Shown piece after piece: positions 33,770-45,445 of a DNA stretch of 64,000 nucleotides. Source of the stretch: Liolophura sinensis (Eukaryota > Mollusca > Polyplacophora > Chitonida > Chitonidae). The DNA lies in NCBI RefSeq assembly GCF_032854445.1, contig NC_088301.1, forward strand, positions 3,968,001 through 4,032,000, in the 5' to 3' direction. Each line of letters begins with the position of its first letter. Position 1 is the stretch's first letter. A program made the translations under genes and the position numbers. The notes beneath the pieces were generated by a model. It saw nothing but the letters and a program-made list of their open reading frames with translations. It did no database searches and was not told where the DNA came from.

Positions 33770-33945
33770 ATGTATACCAATCCATGTATGACAATCCATG
33801 TATGCCAATCCCTGTATGACAATCCATGTATGACAATCCATGTATGCCAATCCATGTATGCCAATCCCTGTATGACAATCCATGTATGCCAATCCCTGTA
33901 TGACAATCCATGTATGACAATCCATGTATGACAATCCGTTATGCA
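33770..33945. repeat. 14-bp minisatellite
   Basis: About 12 copies of caatccatgtatga / caatccctgtatgc. Confidence 0.95.
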
Positions 33946-33949
33946 GGGC

Positions 33950-35528
33950 TTAAAAGATAAAAGCTTCACCAAACACCAGCACCCCCACTTTTTTTTCCTC
34001 CTCTCTCAATACCTCTCCTTACTGCGTACTGGTGTGCTAAAAATGGGTGACTGAGTTGATAGTGCGTGGAGTGATAAGTAGTGCCATCTAAAGTGTGGCA
34101 CATAGACCAATAGACCATGACTACTGGCCCAAACATACAAAGGACTATTTGTGTACATCAGCAATCTCCACATGCCTTTGTCAGTCTGTCACATTTCACA
34201 CAGCGATACCTCTAAGCTATCACACATACTGCCTCTCACATAACAACTATCTCACCAGGTGAAAATCTAGGCTAAACATACCACTATTAAAGCCCTTGAA
34301 TGATGAACCTTTTTATTCACAAACTTGACATTAACCTTACTTCTTCATTTAGTTAAAATATTTTAATATCTACAGACCATGTGAACTGGATGAAAAGAAA
34401 TAGGGTTAAAATAGACTAATGGAATTTTACCACATGGAAGGGTGTCACGATCAAAGGGGGACCGATCAGGATGCTTTAACAGCCCATTTCAAGCCTGTTC
34501 CTGTATTTAGTAAGGCTTATCACTGTTACAGTATTTGCAGTAACAAAGGACAGTTATATCCATCTTAGCACAGCAGTAATCCCATTACATAATGTAGGGT
34601 CCACAATCCTGGTGAGACCACTCCCCAAAAGAAGGGCCCCATGTCTCTTCTAAAGGTAGGTTCACAAACTGACTACTGTCCATTCCAACACCTCAAAGCA
34701 GGTTTGATATGAGTCTAAATTTATATAAACATGTAAAATATTTGAGTTATTTGGGTAAGGAGGGCTGCCTGTGGGGGTGGAGTGGAGGGCACAATTAACA
34801 TTCACATAAACTGTCACGAATGTCATTTGAAAAAAAAAATATGAACAGTGATGAAAAATTGAAGAAACTAATATCGTTACATTAGATGATGGTGGTGGTG
34901 GTGGTGGTGGTGGTGGTGGTGGTGGTGGCGGTGGTGGTGGGTTGGGAGAGGGGGGGAGGGGTGCGTTTATTCAAACCAACCTTCCCCACCCCTTGTCCTG
35001 ACTTTCTGAATAAGGTGGGATGTAACAGATACTACAGACTCTACAGTGTTTAATCTACAAGTGGCGTAAAATTTGACCTCATATAATTATACAATAAATT
35101 GGCTTACTTCTACCCTGGGGTAAATATGAGAGGTTTAACTACTATTACACCAGGATACAATAATAGAAGCTTACTGATTTACAGTTTGGAACATTTCTAA
35201 TATAGGCCTACCCGGATGTAGTCACGTGTATTTGTTACTGTCAGCTATTACATATTAAGCGTCTGTGGTCAGATGTTTAATCATCATTATGTGTCCAGCC
35301 AAGACATTATTACCGCTACAGTACATATGTATTCTATACGTGTAGCTACATGAGCATGTCAAATGTGCGTGAATGACGCGAGCTGGAGTGGACACGACAT
35401 CGCAGGAATCAGTCACCTGCGCTTACTGGTCACAATGGAATTATCCACACTGTTGTTTACTTTTATTCTACAAATAAACAAATAACATTTAGAGGTAGTT
35501 AAAAAATGGTATCATAACATAGGCCTAC
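33950..35528. other. Intronic sequence, no gene seen
   Basis: Apart from the (GGT)n tract at 34888-34941 this stretch of the putative ovoA first intron holds nothing I can name. Confidence 0.45.
34888..34941. repeat. (GGT)n microsatellite
   Basis: About 17 GGT triplets with one GCG interruption, followed by a G-rich tract to about 34964; on the plus strand this could form G-quadruplex. Confidence 0.95.
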
Positions 35529-35612
35529 CTTTCCAAATTTATTTTCGACGCCTGGACAGTCGCCGGTCAGTTCATATAACCAGCTCCACCACCTGGTTAC
35601 GTCTTGTCCACT
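35529..35612 (-). other. ovoA: Candidate ovoA 5'UTR exon 1
   Basis: The minus-strand sequence ends AATTTGGAAAG|GTAGGCC, a good splice donor, about 30-115 bases below a TATA box on the same strand. It is GC-richer than its surroundings and has no long ORF. Linking it to ovoA across 8.7 kb is inference; no other minus-strand gene is seen between them. Confidence 0.4.
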
Positions 35613-35640
35613 TCGCGCTGCTGTCGCCGCTAGCCGGTCA

Positions 35641-35733
35641 ATTTATACCACAAACGATGTCACATGACCTCATGGCTCACGTCTACCATTTGGCTATCGT
35701 TGTGACCGCGGCCTCGATACGACATCTGATTGG
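35641..35733 (-). promoter_or_regulatory. ovoA: Candidate ovoA promoter (TATA and CCAAT)
   Basis: On the minus strand TATAAAT lies at 35641-35647 and CCAAT at 35729-35733, about 82 bases further upstream. The expected transcription start is near 35612-35617, leading into the candidate first exon. Confidence 0.4.
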
Positions 35734-35739
35734 TCTAAG

Positions 35740-36440
35740 GACGATGCCACACCCACTACATACCCACTCAGTCAGCTGACTACCATTATTTTCAAACGCT
35801 TATCTACAGGTACAATTTTCATTTTTATGTTGGACATTCATAAGAACAATAAGTAAAAAAAATAAGAACAAATCACCCAGGAGTCGGTTAAAGTGACCAT
35901 GTCCTTAAAAAAATCATGAATCATGTTAAGGGAAACACGTACGGATGTAAGGACTCAATCGCGGCATCAAGAGATCAATCAGTCAAATGAGCACAAATCA
36001 CATAACAAACAGGAACATTGCGCTATTTTGCCCGGCTGTGCAGAGCACCTGTAAAAACGTTGCATATATCTGTTTTTATCTAAAGTTACACAAATAACTA
36101 TGGCAGTATATGCATGGAATGAAAACTAGATGACAAATGTAGAGTGATGACAGGATTCTGGTAAATATGACTTCTTAGAAATAAAATGAAAAGTGTGTGT
36201 ATACCTTTAATATATCTTCGAAGGAGAGGAGGGGGTGTTGTTGTTGTACGTTGGATTTGGTTGATCTCAGCACATGTTAAGTAATATATACGGAAACAAG
36301 CAGGAGTAGCTTTGATGAGTAGAAATTCAGAAACTGAGTTATTGATTGATTGATTGATTGACTGATTCTTATAGCAGGCGGCTAGCTATACCTTCAACCA
36401 AGCCTCTTGATATAGACAATAACTTAACTAACCTGGGTTT
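35740..36440. other. No gene seen
   Basis: Upstream flank of the candidate promoter; includes a short (TTGA)n tract near 36340-36360 and no supportable ORF. Confidence 0.5.
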
Positions 36441-36460
36441 GCAAAATATTGTGATTTCGA

Positions 36461-36473
36461 GGGGGGGGGGGGG
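36461..36473 (+). repeat. G13 homopolymer
   Basis: A run of 13 G; the surrounding text (aaatattgtgatttc before, gttgtggcatgagggtcag after) is related to the flanks of the second G run at 37002. Confidence 0.9.
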
Positions 36474-36589
36474 TATCACATATCACAGAGTTGTGGCATG
36501 AGGGTCAGCGTAAGTACAACTACTTTCTCTTTGTAAGCGATGGTGGAACGATGTCCGCTGCAGATTTGTAAAGGTACATTCCCAATAAC

Positions 36590-36785
36590 ATGAGAAGCGC
36601 TTAAGTATGAAGCTGGGCCTCTCACCAGTGTGATCGCTGTGAGTTCAAGTCCAGCTCATGCTGTCTTCCTCTCCGGTCGTACGCTGAGAAGCCTGCCAGT
36701 AGCCTTCGGATTGACGTGCAGGTTTCGCTCGTCACCTCCCATCATTATGGCCGCAGTTGTATAAGTGACATATACTGAAGCAGTC
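36590..36785 (+). repeat. Family A SINE, diverged
   Basis: Contains ctctcaccagtgtgatcgct, gtgagttcaagtccagctca (B box region) and a decayed tail ttgtataagtgacatatact. The A-box region is not recognisable. Confidence 0.7.
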
Positions 36786-37001
36786 TCACAGAACGAGTCC
36801 TCGAAAAAAGGAAATAATACTTATGTGTGGCAGATAATACCTGTAGGCTATATGTATATAACCAAACTGTATCCTTTTTTCTTCCCCTAATTCAGTAGAT
36901 AGTTTTTTATAAGCGCTTTTACAATCACGCAGAGCTATCGTGGTTTTTAAACAGTTTTTTTTTTAAAATACTGTGAGTTCCCCTGGGGTGGCGTTGGGGG
37001 C

Positions 37002-37017
37002 GGGGGGGGGGGGGGGG
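37002..37017 (+). repeat. G16 homopolymer
   Basis: A G run followed by cacggaattgtggtattagggtcag, matching the flank of the G13 run 541 bp upstream. Confidence 0.9.
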
Positions 37018-37167
37018 TGCTCACGGAATTGTGGTATTAGGGTCAGATGATAAGCGTTTAGGCCCGCTCAAAGAACGCTGTCAGTGTTCAACACGTGGCA
37101 GCTAAACAGATCGTGAAATGATGTGTATGTAGTACACACCACATTCCCAGGTTGAGCTAAAACATAA

Positions 37168-37450
37168 ACGGGGCATCCCTGGACAATGTGGTTAGCACTC
37201 TAGCGCGGCGCAATGACACAGGAGTCCCTCACCAATGCGGTCGCTGTAAGTTCAAGTCCTACCCATGCTGACTTCCCCGGCCGTACCTTGGATCTGTCAG
37301 CAGCCTGCGGATGGTCGTGGGCTTCCTACCGATTTTCGTCCTACCATAATGCTGTCCGTTGTCTTAAGCACGACGTCAAACCTCAAGCATACATATAAGT
37401 GAACATTCTTGAATAGGGCGTAAAACACCAATCATATAAATAAATAAATA
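37168..37450 (+). repeat. Family A SINE with altered tail
   Basis: Full-length: ggttagcactctagcgcggc (head), ggtcgctgtaagttcaagtc (B box), then cctaccataatgctgtccgt, and an extra piece cttaagcacgacgtcaaacc resembling another SINE family's tail, before taagtgaacattcttgaata and gggcgtaaaacaccaatca with (taaa)n. Confidence 0.82.
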
Positions 37451-38344
37451 TATGAAATAAAACCGAAGTACGTCTTACGAAGGATTAAAGATACATGCGT
37501 ACATTCACACATGGACTAAAAACCTAAACATGGCCTCATAAATATCTCATATCTGTGTAGTTCATCCGCACTAAATTAAACTTTGATCTAAAACTTCAAT
37601 GTGTCGTATGGTGCACCGTATGGTCTTATAGCGTGTCATAAGATGGTGCATGTTAAGGTGTTTACAAAAATGTGAAAAATGCCTACTGGCCTAAAACCTA
37701 AACATACTTACACTAAAGACAAAGTCTGTTGTGTCACAATCTGTGGAAATGTATCAATATAGACGTGAGTAAAGTCGTTAACAATTTCGTACACTCAAAT
37801 GCGTGTGCAGAATGTGAGGAAGCTTTCATGCTAAAAAACCCCACATATACTTGTACACACAAGTACACAAAGATGCAGTATTTTCTGGACATGCTGCTGA
37901 CGGGGCATATTTGGGGCACTGCTGCTGTCGAATCAACCCGCAATAGTTTTGTTGTGACAAAACAAAACCCGACTAAAACATTTTGCTGAGTGATGTCAGT
38001 ACTATGATAACGTAATTTTTTAGGTTAGTCTTTTCGACTAAGCCCTTCTATAACCATCTAACTTGCATACTCATTTATAATGATAACTTTAAACAACGTT
38101 ACATAACTGACAAGCAAACAAATAGTAGCTGCTTACATCTTATAATCCATCTAACAATGAACACGCGGAGAAATTACATAAATCACGTGAAGGCCTATAG
38201 GTCAGTGAGCTGCACATAACTGTATAGTAATGCCATGTGTACAAATACATACGTTTATCCTGTTTATCGAACGTTCTGATTTATTTTCCTGTAATATTCG
38301 GCTGTTCCCGCAGAAACTATACCTTTAATGTTTATGGTCTTAGA

Positions 38345-39045
38345 ATGTATAATGGGGTTAGACATGGATGTAATACTGTCCATAAACATCCATCAAACTT
38401 ACGGCGCGACGATATGAATGTAATACTGTCCATAAACATCCATCAAACTTACGGCGCGACGATATGGATGTAATACTGTCCATAAACATCCATCAAACTT
38501 ACGGCGCGACGATATGGATGTAATACTGTCCATAAACATCCATCAAACTTACGGCGCGACGATATGGATGTAATACTGTCCATAAACATCCATCAAACTT
38601 ACGGCGCGACGATATGAATGTAATACTGTCCATAAACATCCATCAAACTTACGGCGCGACGATATGAATGTAATACTGTCCATAAACATCCATCAAAATT
38701 ACGGCGCGACGATATGGATGTAATACTGTCCATAAACATCCATCAAACTTACGGCGCGACGATATGGATGTAATTCTGTCCATAAACATCCATCAAACTT
38801 ACGGCGCGACGATATGGATGTAATACTGTCCATAAACATCCATCAAACTTACGGCGCGACGATATGGATGTAATACTGTCCATAAACATCCATCAAACTT
38901 ACGGCGCGACGATATGAATGTAATACTGTCCATAAACATCCATAAAACTTACGGCGCGACGATATGGATGTAATACTGTCCATAAACATCCATCAAACTT
39001 ACGGCGCGACTATATGGATGTAATTCTGTCCATATGAGGCTTTAA
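38345..39045. repeat. Homogeneous 50-bp satellite (about 14 copies)
   Basis: Unit ggatgtaatactgtccataa, acatccatcaaacttacggc, gcgacgatat. Most copies differ by zero or one base. Each contains the inverted pair ATGGATGT / ACATCCAT around a 14-base loop, and a CpG-rich acggcgcgacgat. Confidence 0.97.
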
Positions 39046-41220
39046 ATCCAGTCAACTGTTTAGTCATTCAAACATATCCTTGTTAATAGTATGTACATTT
39101 TACACAATTGATGTCATAGTTCGATTATTAATAGAATTGTCTTTTGCTTGTGATTGGCCTTTACCATAAAATTGTAAATATTATTCCTATATTATGTATA
39201 ATTCCTGACCTTTTAACTCGTCTTAAATGCTTCTCATTCGTTTAGGCGTTGAATGTTTTCATTTTCAATTCGAAAAAAGGATATACTGTTTCCGGAGTAA
39301 AATCACGTTCTGGCGACCATATGGATGCGATACTGCTGTTGTGGCACATACTTAATCATTCGTTCGTTTATTGGTTATTCATGCAATTTATACGTAACCA
39401 CATATACCCCTGTTACGTAATACTGACAATGTCATACAATGCCAGCGTTTTATGTAACTGTGCAAGGAGTGATATTGAGCTTCTGACAAGGCTGATTTCT
39501 TGGAAACAAAGTGAACAAAGTGTACGTCTGTGTTCGTGATAATAGCGTGTGCGTATACGATTGGCATCGACGTTATACAAGTTACTACATGGAAGTTTAA
39601 TATACTCAGGCTTACATACAATTATGTTGTATAACCTTGAGTTCAACCTTTGATCATAAGTAACCCATAGTGACGTGACTGATCAGCTGAAAACCGAGCG
39701 GATATACCGTAGGGAAGTTTGCTTCCAAAACTGCGAAGCAATCCCATTTATTGTGGTGCTTGCTGTGCACTCTCTGCATGACATATAACTGCGTGAACGA
39801 CGCCCCAAAAATCTGAACATTTCTTAAGGTTTTACCAGCTAAATACTTTCATTTGTCATATAGGCGTTTTGTCAGATATTGGTATACATGGCGTTACCGC
39901 TACCCAAACACGTGATCGGTTTTAATCTGGACCTCTTACGGGCTGGTGAGAAACTGGACTTAGAGAAACCAGGAAGACGATATCGATGCATGCATATAAA
40001 GATATGCTTTTTCACATACTTCATCTGGGATACATCATAGACGCATACATACAGTTGACCCAGTGTTGTCTTTTCTTTTACATAACTAGAGTATTTGCGC
40101 TTTATAGGCACGTGGGGAAGTCCGTTACTTTGCGTTACTACAACTGAAATGTTTTATGATATCTGACCCCGAAAAAATCACCATCACAATCGTTGTCTAA
40201 CACCGAAAAAATATGAACATTATTTTATTGAGATAATCACATGATATATAGGGTATGTTCAGCTATTTCCTTTGCGAAATATTACCGGCAATTAAAATAT
40301 ATATATAAAAAGAAATAAAATATACATCACTAACAAAAGTAACGAAACGTCAAATGTTAAATGTAATAAATAAATGAAGGCCTTCCAGGACTAGAGGGAA
40401 AATTCATTATTCATGAATTCACATTTTGAATCCTTTTGTCTCGTGAAGAAACATTAGCGAGGATATGTCAGCTTATAATTTCCACCTGCTTCACCCAAAA
40501 CTCTGACGTGTATGTATATGTGGGAACAGTTAGGCGTCTTGGTCTGAAATGGTGCAGCGAATATAAATCATTAGGCTTACCTGTGATGACTAGAGCACCG
40601 CTAAGTAGATTTTACCTGGAGATGGGTACGAGAAGGTTGGCTGGGTCAGGCAATGGATACGACTGGCAGGTATCACGTAAGATACGAGCTGATCATATTC
40701 CGTTTAAATGATGTTTGTAAAAGCTACTGATACCGTATCTGTGATTTCCAACTTTCAAACTTAAATGAAGTAAGAAGGTGTGCAGGTACTATATACTGAA
40801 CAAAACTATAGGGCTCCCGCCAGCAAGACTCAAAGCCAGCTGTGAAAACACTAACGGTACTGGCTATGTGGAGTCCGCCCTGCACAAGATGCGATTTATG
40901 CAGGCATGTAAATAACAATCAGTTACACCTTACCGTATGGTGCGCTCAGGTGGTGAGAAAAAGTCTTTGATATATGAGGGATGCAGGGATTCCGTTTTAA
41001 AAATTAATTAATCACTTATAATAAAGAAGCATTTGAGTTGGCGTGACTCATAGGTTTATGCAAAAGGAAAGTAAAAACAAAAGTACCCAGTCAAAATTCG
41101 TTAGTCTCTCTAGGCGCTTGATTTACATTGAAGCTTTTTTGAAATCTAAACACAAGGTGTAGGTCGGGGGCTCAGTTATACCTAAAATTTCTAATGGCTT
41201 TGAGAAGAGGAATGATCCCT
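39046..41220. other. No gene seen
   Basis: AT-rich sequence with ORFs below 100 codons and no domain, splice or repeat signal I can support. Confidence 0.45.
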
Positions 41221-41800
41221 TGTCCGTCCGGTGTGTGTATCATGGGGTTGGGCAGAATGCCATGTCCGGTGTCAGCGCAATGAGAATTTTTTTTTTTTTT
41301 TTTTTTTTGATTGGTGTTTTACGCCGTACTCAAGAATATTTCACTTATACGACGGCGGCCAGCATTATGGTGGGTGGAAACCGGGCACAGCCCGGGGGAA
41401 ACCCACGACCATCCGCAGGTTGCTGGCAGACCTTCCCACTTACGGCCGGAGAGGAAGCCAGCATGAGCTGGACTTGAACTCACAGCGACCGCATTGGTGA
41501 GAGGCTCCTGGGTCATTACGCTACGCTATCGCGCTAACCGACTGAGCCACGGAGGCCCCGCAATGAGAATTGGTGGGGTGTCAAGTCCGGTGTCAATATA
41601 ATGGGACTGGGCAGGTTGTGATGCCCGGTGTCAGTAAAATGGATTTGGGTGGGATGTCACGTCCGATGTCAGTACAATGGGACTGAGTGGGGTGTTATGT
41701 TCGGTGTCAATATAATGGGACACGGTCGGGTGTGATGCCCGGTGTCAGTATAATGTGACTTGGTTGGGCGTCATGTCGGTGTTCAGCATGGTGTTTCAGT
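41221..41800 (+). repeat. Array derived from a SINE body (about 42-bp unit)
   Basis: Repeats of tgatgcccggtgtcagtata, atgggactgggtggggtgtc resemble the middle of family B-like SINEs, and the end gtttcagtcaggcagcactg also matches that body. The array is interrupted by a family A SINE at 41289-41558. Confidence 0.75.
41289..41558 (-). repeat. Family A SINE, full-length, 13-bp target duplication
   Basis: Minus strand: ggggcctccgtggctcagtc (A box), gtgagttcaagtccagctca (B box), gtataagtgaaatattcttg, acggcgtaaaacaccaatca, then a 20-base A tail. CGCAATGAGAATT flanks it at 41276-41288 and 41559-41571. The best preserved copy in the window and the likeliest recent insertion. Confidence 0.93.
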
Positions 41801-44590
41801 CAGGCAGCACTGCAAACATGTTAGCTTAATACTGATTCGAAAAAACACATAATAAGACTAGGACTGAGAAGCATCCTGTCCTAGTAGTTAGCAAAATGTA
41901 AAACTTTTTTTGGCAGAATAGACCTAAATCACCATGTTTGTCTTTTGTTTGTCTACTGTTCTATCTGTTTTACGCATGCCCACGGATGTGCAATCCACAC
42001 TTCTATCCACACGTACATGTGTAGCTAAAGCTGCGTTCACATAGTGCGCTTTGTCGAATCAACACGTCGAATTCGAGCAGTCGATTGAAAAAAAAAAAGA
42101 CAAAAGCTGTATGGGTTGTACAAATCGCCATGTCACAAATGAAATGAGCTTATCCTGTTTTGGTTTCTAAAAAAAATAGATTTACAGATTAATCAAGCCC
42201 ATATTGTCATTAGCTGAGACACGGAAAAAGGTTCAAAAAGGATTGCATTGTACTATTGGGTATGCATGATTATATGCAATGAGCCGAGATGGATAATTGT
42301 ATAGCTCACACACTTTTGCAAGGATTAACCCTCTCTAACCGGAAATATGTAACACGGATTCTAAAATAGCCCCCTCCGGCATTTCTCAGAACAGGGCGCA
42401 CACCATAGCTAGCCTTTCTCTTAGTTCCTCTTAGATTTGGGAGAAACTGCACCACACAAATGCCCCGGAAGTCCCTCATTTATCAAGCCTTATCATGCTT
42501 GTCTGCAAGTATTTCTCATTTAAATGAATGAGTAAACTATGATGAGATATATCTACTGATATATCTGATGAAGAGCAGACAATTCCCTTCTGTATGCCTA
42601 GACAGGTATATAGGTCCCTACCCACATATCCTGAGGCTTATCTAAAATATATAAACAAACATATTTACGTTGTATGGACATAATTCATAAAATGATAAAA
42701 ATCAGTTTGATGACAATATTCCTTAAAAGAAAAAAACAAAAAAAACAAAACAAAACAAAACAAAAAGCCAGGGATAGTATCCTCTGTCTCTGGTGACGTT
42801 GAAAATGATATCAAATTTAGGAGGCCCAAAGGGTCACCACAAGGTGTTTTGCCTTCCGCGCATGTTCTGCATATCTATCTCTCCCCTTTTCATCTATGAT
42901 ACTGTTGTGAAAATGAAATGTTTTAGCATTTGCAGCAAATAAATGAATATGTTGTCAAGATGGCATTATCTGTTTTGCCTATAATGATAAATATTTGTTT
43001 GAGGGGCTCAGATTTGTCCTTCTTGCTGAGTGCAGATCGAATTCTTTACACGTTATGACCTAAATCTGATGATTTGCCTTTGTACATCCGAATGATGGTA
43101 TTCGTTGCAAATGTAGACCCGTGAAGATAAATAAACTGCAGTTATCATCATATCATCATACCAGCATATTTGTGTTTACCTAATTCTACTTAAGCGAGGG
43201 TTCTGTGGTGTGTGTAATTGTCTAGGGCTCAAACATTTACAGTTAGAACAAAAACTAAATTTAGGTGCCGTATGTCACCGGTTACATGTAGCCATTTGCC
43301 AACTATCGTCGGTGTCGTCGGCGTTCTGTTTTTTTTCTCTTTGCTGTAAGTCTTATATATTCACACATATTTGGAACACCAGAGAAAGCTACGCACATAT
43401 AAACCACCAAGCCCAAGGATAATGCAGCTGTCTTGGACGTAAGGCAGACTTAGTTTTAATTTCAAAACTGTTTATTGCATTACGTGTGATCAATTTTAGT
43501 TACCTAGCCTTAAAAATTATGATTTTAGTACTTAGAGGTACAGACTTCCATAACAAAATTGACAATTAAAGTCTAGGTTCATATCTAAGGACTGGAATAA
43601 TGCCACAAGTTAAGACTAAGTCTTGACACTAAATCTAAGACAGGTTCGTGATCCTGGGGCTTGGCTTTCATTTTCACACTTGTACACAGAAGGGAACAGC
43701 ACCAATCGGCTGCGTTTACTGCTTTTCTGTGCATTATAACATGCGCCATTGTGCGCAGAATGAATTATACTACATATACTAACACATTAGCTGCACTGGT
43801 GACAACCTGATGTAACCCGTGGACAACACGCGCAGGAATAGCCCTTAACATCGCCGTACATTAGTACTGCGAACAACGTCTATACAGAAGTTAACTGCTG
43901 TATATAGATCCTAATTAGCATATAAATTCCAACCACGTATGATGCAACTGAACAAACTTTATCATGAAAATCATGTGATTCATCCCTTCCGGAATAGGGA
44001 ATACCAAACACTGGTAACAACGGAGATGGGTCGATAATGACACAGTCTGCTCGGCACTAGCCTCAATCAATGTCAAAACCTCACACATTCACGTTACTCA
44101 GAAATACAGACACAAACTCGCCCATATAATTCGTACGTAACAAGCCACAGTGTCCATTATTTGATTATCTAGGTGTCAAACACAGATATTCGTATATACC
44201 AGCCCTATCAATAATGGTGAGACCAATATCCATAACAACGTTCAACACAAAGCACTGAAGAACTAAGAAAGTATATAAAATATAAGAAATTAAGATCGAT
44301 TCATGTACAGAGACCGCCGTCAACCGGAGTCAGTGATAATGGACATACGCAAGGAATGTTCCAGGTAAATGAGCTAAATCAGTAGCCTATCCCAACAGAA
44401 TACCATTCTAGATCATAAATTGGCGATGATCAAATTATGTGAGATGTGAGACACAACGTGGTTTATCACTATTATTTGTTCGTCTCAGCATGGCAAAGAC
44501 TCCGTTATTTATTGTACAATGTACATGGCAAAGTCCCCATTATTTGTGTGGCACAACATGGTAAAGTCCCCATTATTTATTGTACACAAC
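41801..44590. other. No gene seen
   Basis: Non-coding by inspection. At 42026-42070 there is ctgcgttcacatagtgcgct followed by tcgaattcgagcagtcgatt, resembling one end of the palindromic element suspected at 45235-45445. Confidence 0.45.
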
Positions 44591-44608
44591 ATGGTCTCTG
44601 ATCTGATC

Positions 44609-44735
44609 TGATTGGTGTTTTACGCCGTACTGAAAAATATTTCACTTATACGACGGCGGCCAGCATTATGGTGGGAGGAAACCGGGCAGAGCCCACGGGA
44701 AACCCACGACCATCCAGAGATTTCTGCCAGACCTA
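44609..44735 (-). repeat. Family A SINE, truncated (left arm of inverted pair)
   Basis: Contains attggtgttttacgccgtac to gacggcggccagcattatgg and cccacgaccatcc; the tRNA-like head is absent. It faces the copy at 44849-44990. Confidence 0.88.
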
Positions 44736-44848
44736 TTCCGGATTTCTGCACTGCTGTTTTGCACACAGTTTAAATAAGGTAACAAAATGCTATGAATTCA
44801 CTTCCAGGAATCACAGCTAATAATAATAAAAAAAGTGAGAAGGTCTCT

Positions 44849-44990
44849 CAGCAGCCTGCGGATGGTCGTGGGTTTCCCCCGGGCTCTGCCCGGTTTCCGC
44901 GCACCATAATGCTGGCCGCCGTCGTATAAGTGTAATAATCTTCAGTACGGCGTAAAACATCAATCAAATAAATAAATAAATAAATAAAAT
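44849..44990 (+). repeat. Family A SINE, truncated (right arm of inverted pair)
   Basis: Starts at gcagcctgcggatggtcgtg and runs to acggcgtaaaacatcaatca with (aata)n. It is 5'-truncated at nearly the same point as its inverted neighbour. Confidence 0.88.
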
Positions 44991-45234
44991 AATAAAAAAA
45001 GGTTGTCATACAAGGTGGATTTTTTGAGAAAATGTAGAGCAAAATGAAAGCCACATGTGGTGGTATGGCACTGTACCACGCAAAAGTTAGAGGATATATA
45101 TTTTTGAGGTTAAAAGCAAATTTACTACATAAATAGTCAGGAAAATTAATGCTCTTTTGTAACCTATAGCTGAGTGACACAGTTCAGTGAACGTAGCCAG
45201 CAAATGTTGACAGCATTGATCGGACCGTTTGCAT

Positions 45235-45445
45235 TCTGGCGCGCTCACACCGTGTGATTGTTGAGTCGACCCGTCAAATTCGAAGCGACGAATGACATTA
45301 CGACATGCACTATTTTAGGCAATTGTAGCCCTCGACACGTCACATCCTCTGAACACGGCTAATGAAATAGTCTTGTTTTATTTTCATCCAACTTGTCTAA
45401 TGGGACAAGTCGATACGACAAATCGTATCATGTGGAAATGACTTC
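45235..45445. mobile_element. Possible MITE with imperfect inverted ends
   Basis: The left end gctcacaccgtgtgattgtt, gagtcgacccgtc resembles the complement of the right end gacaagtcgatacgacaaat, cgtatcatgtgg. The pairing is imperfect and no target duplication is clear, so this is tentative. Confidence 0.3.

Noticed and set aside
38345-39045. CRISPR-like regular repeats
   Set aside because: Units are continuous 50-mers with no unique spacers, in a eukaryotic genome with introns and SINEs; it is a satellite.
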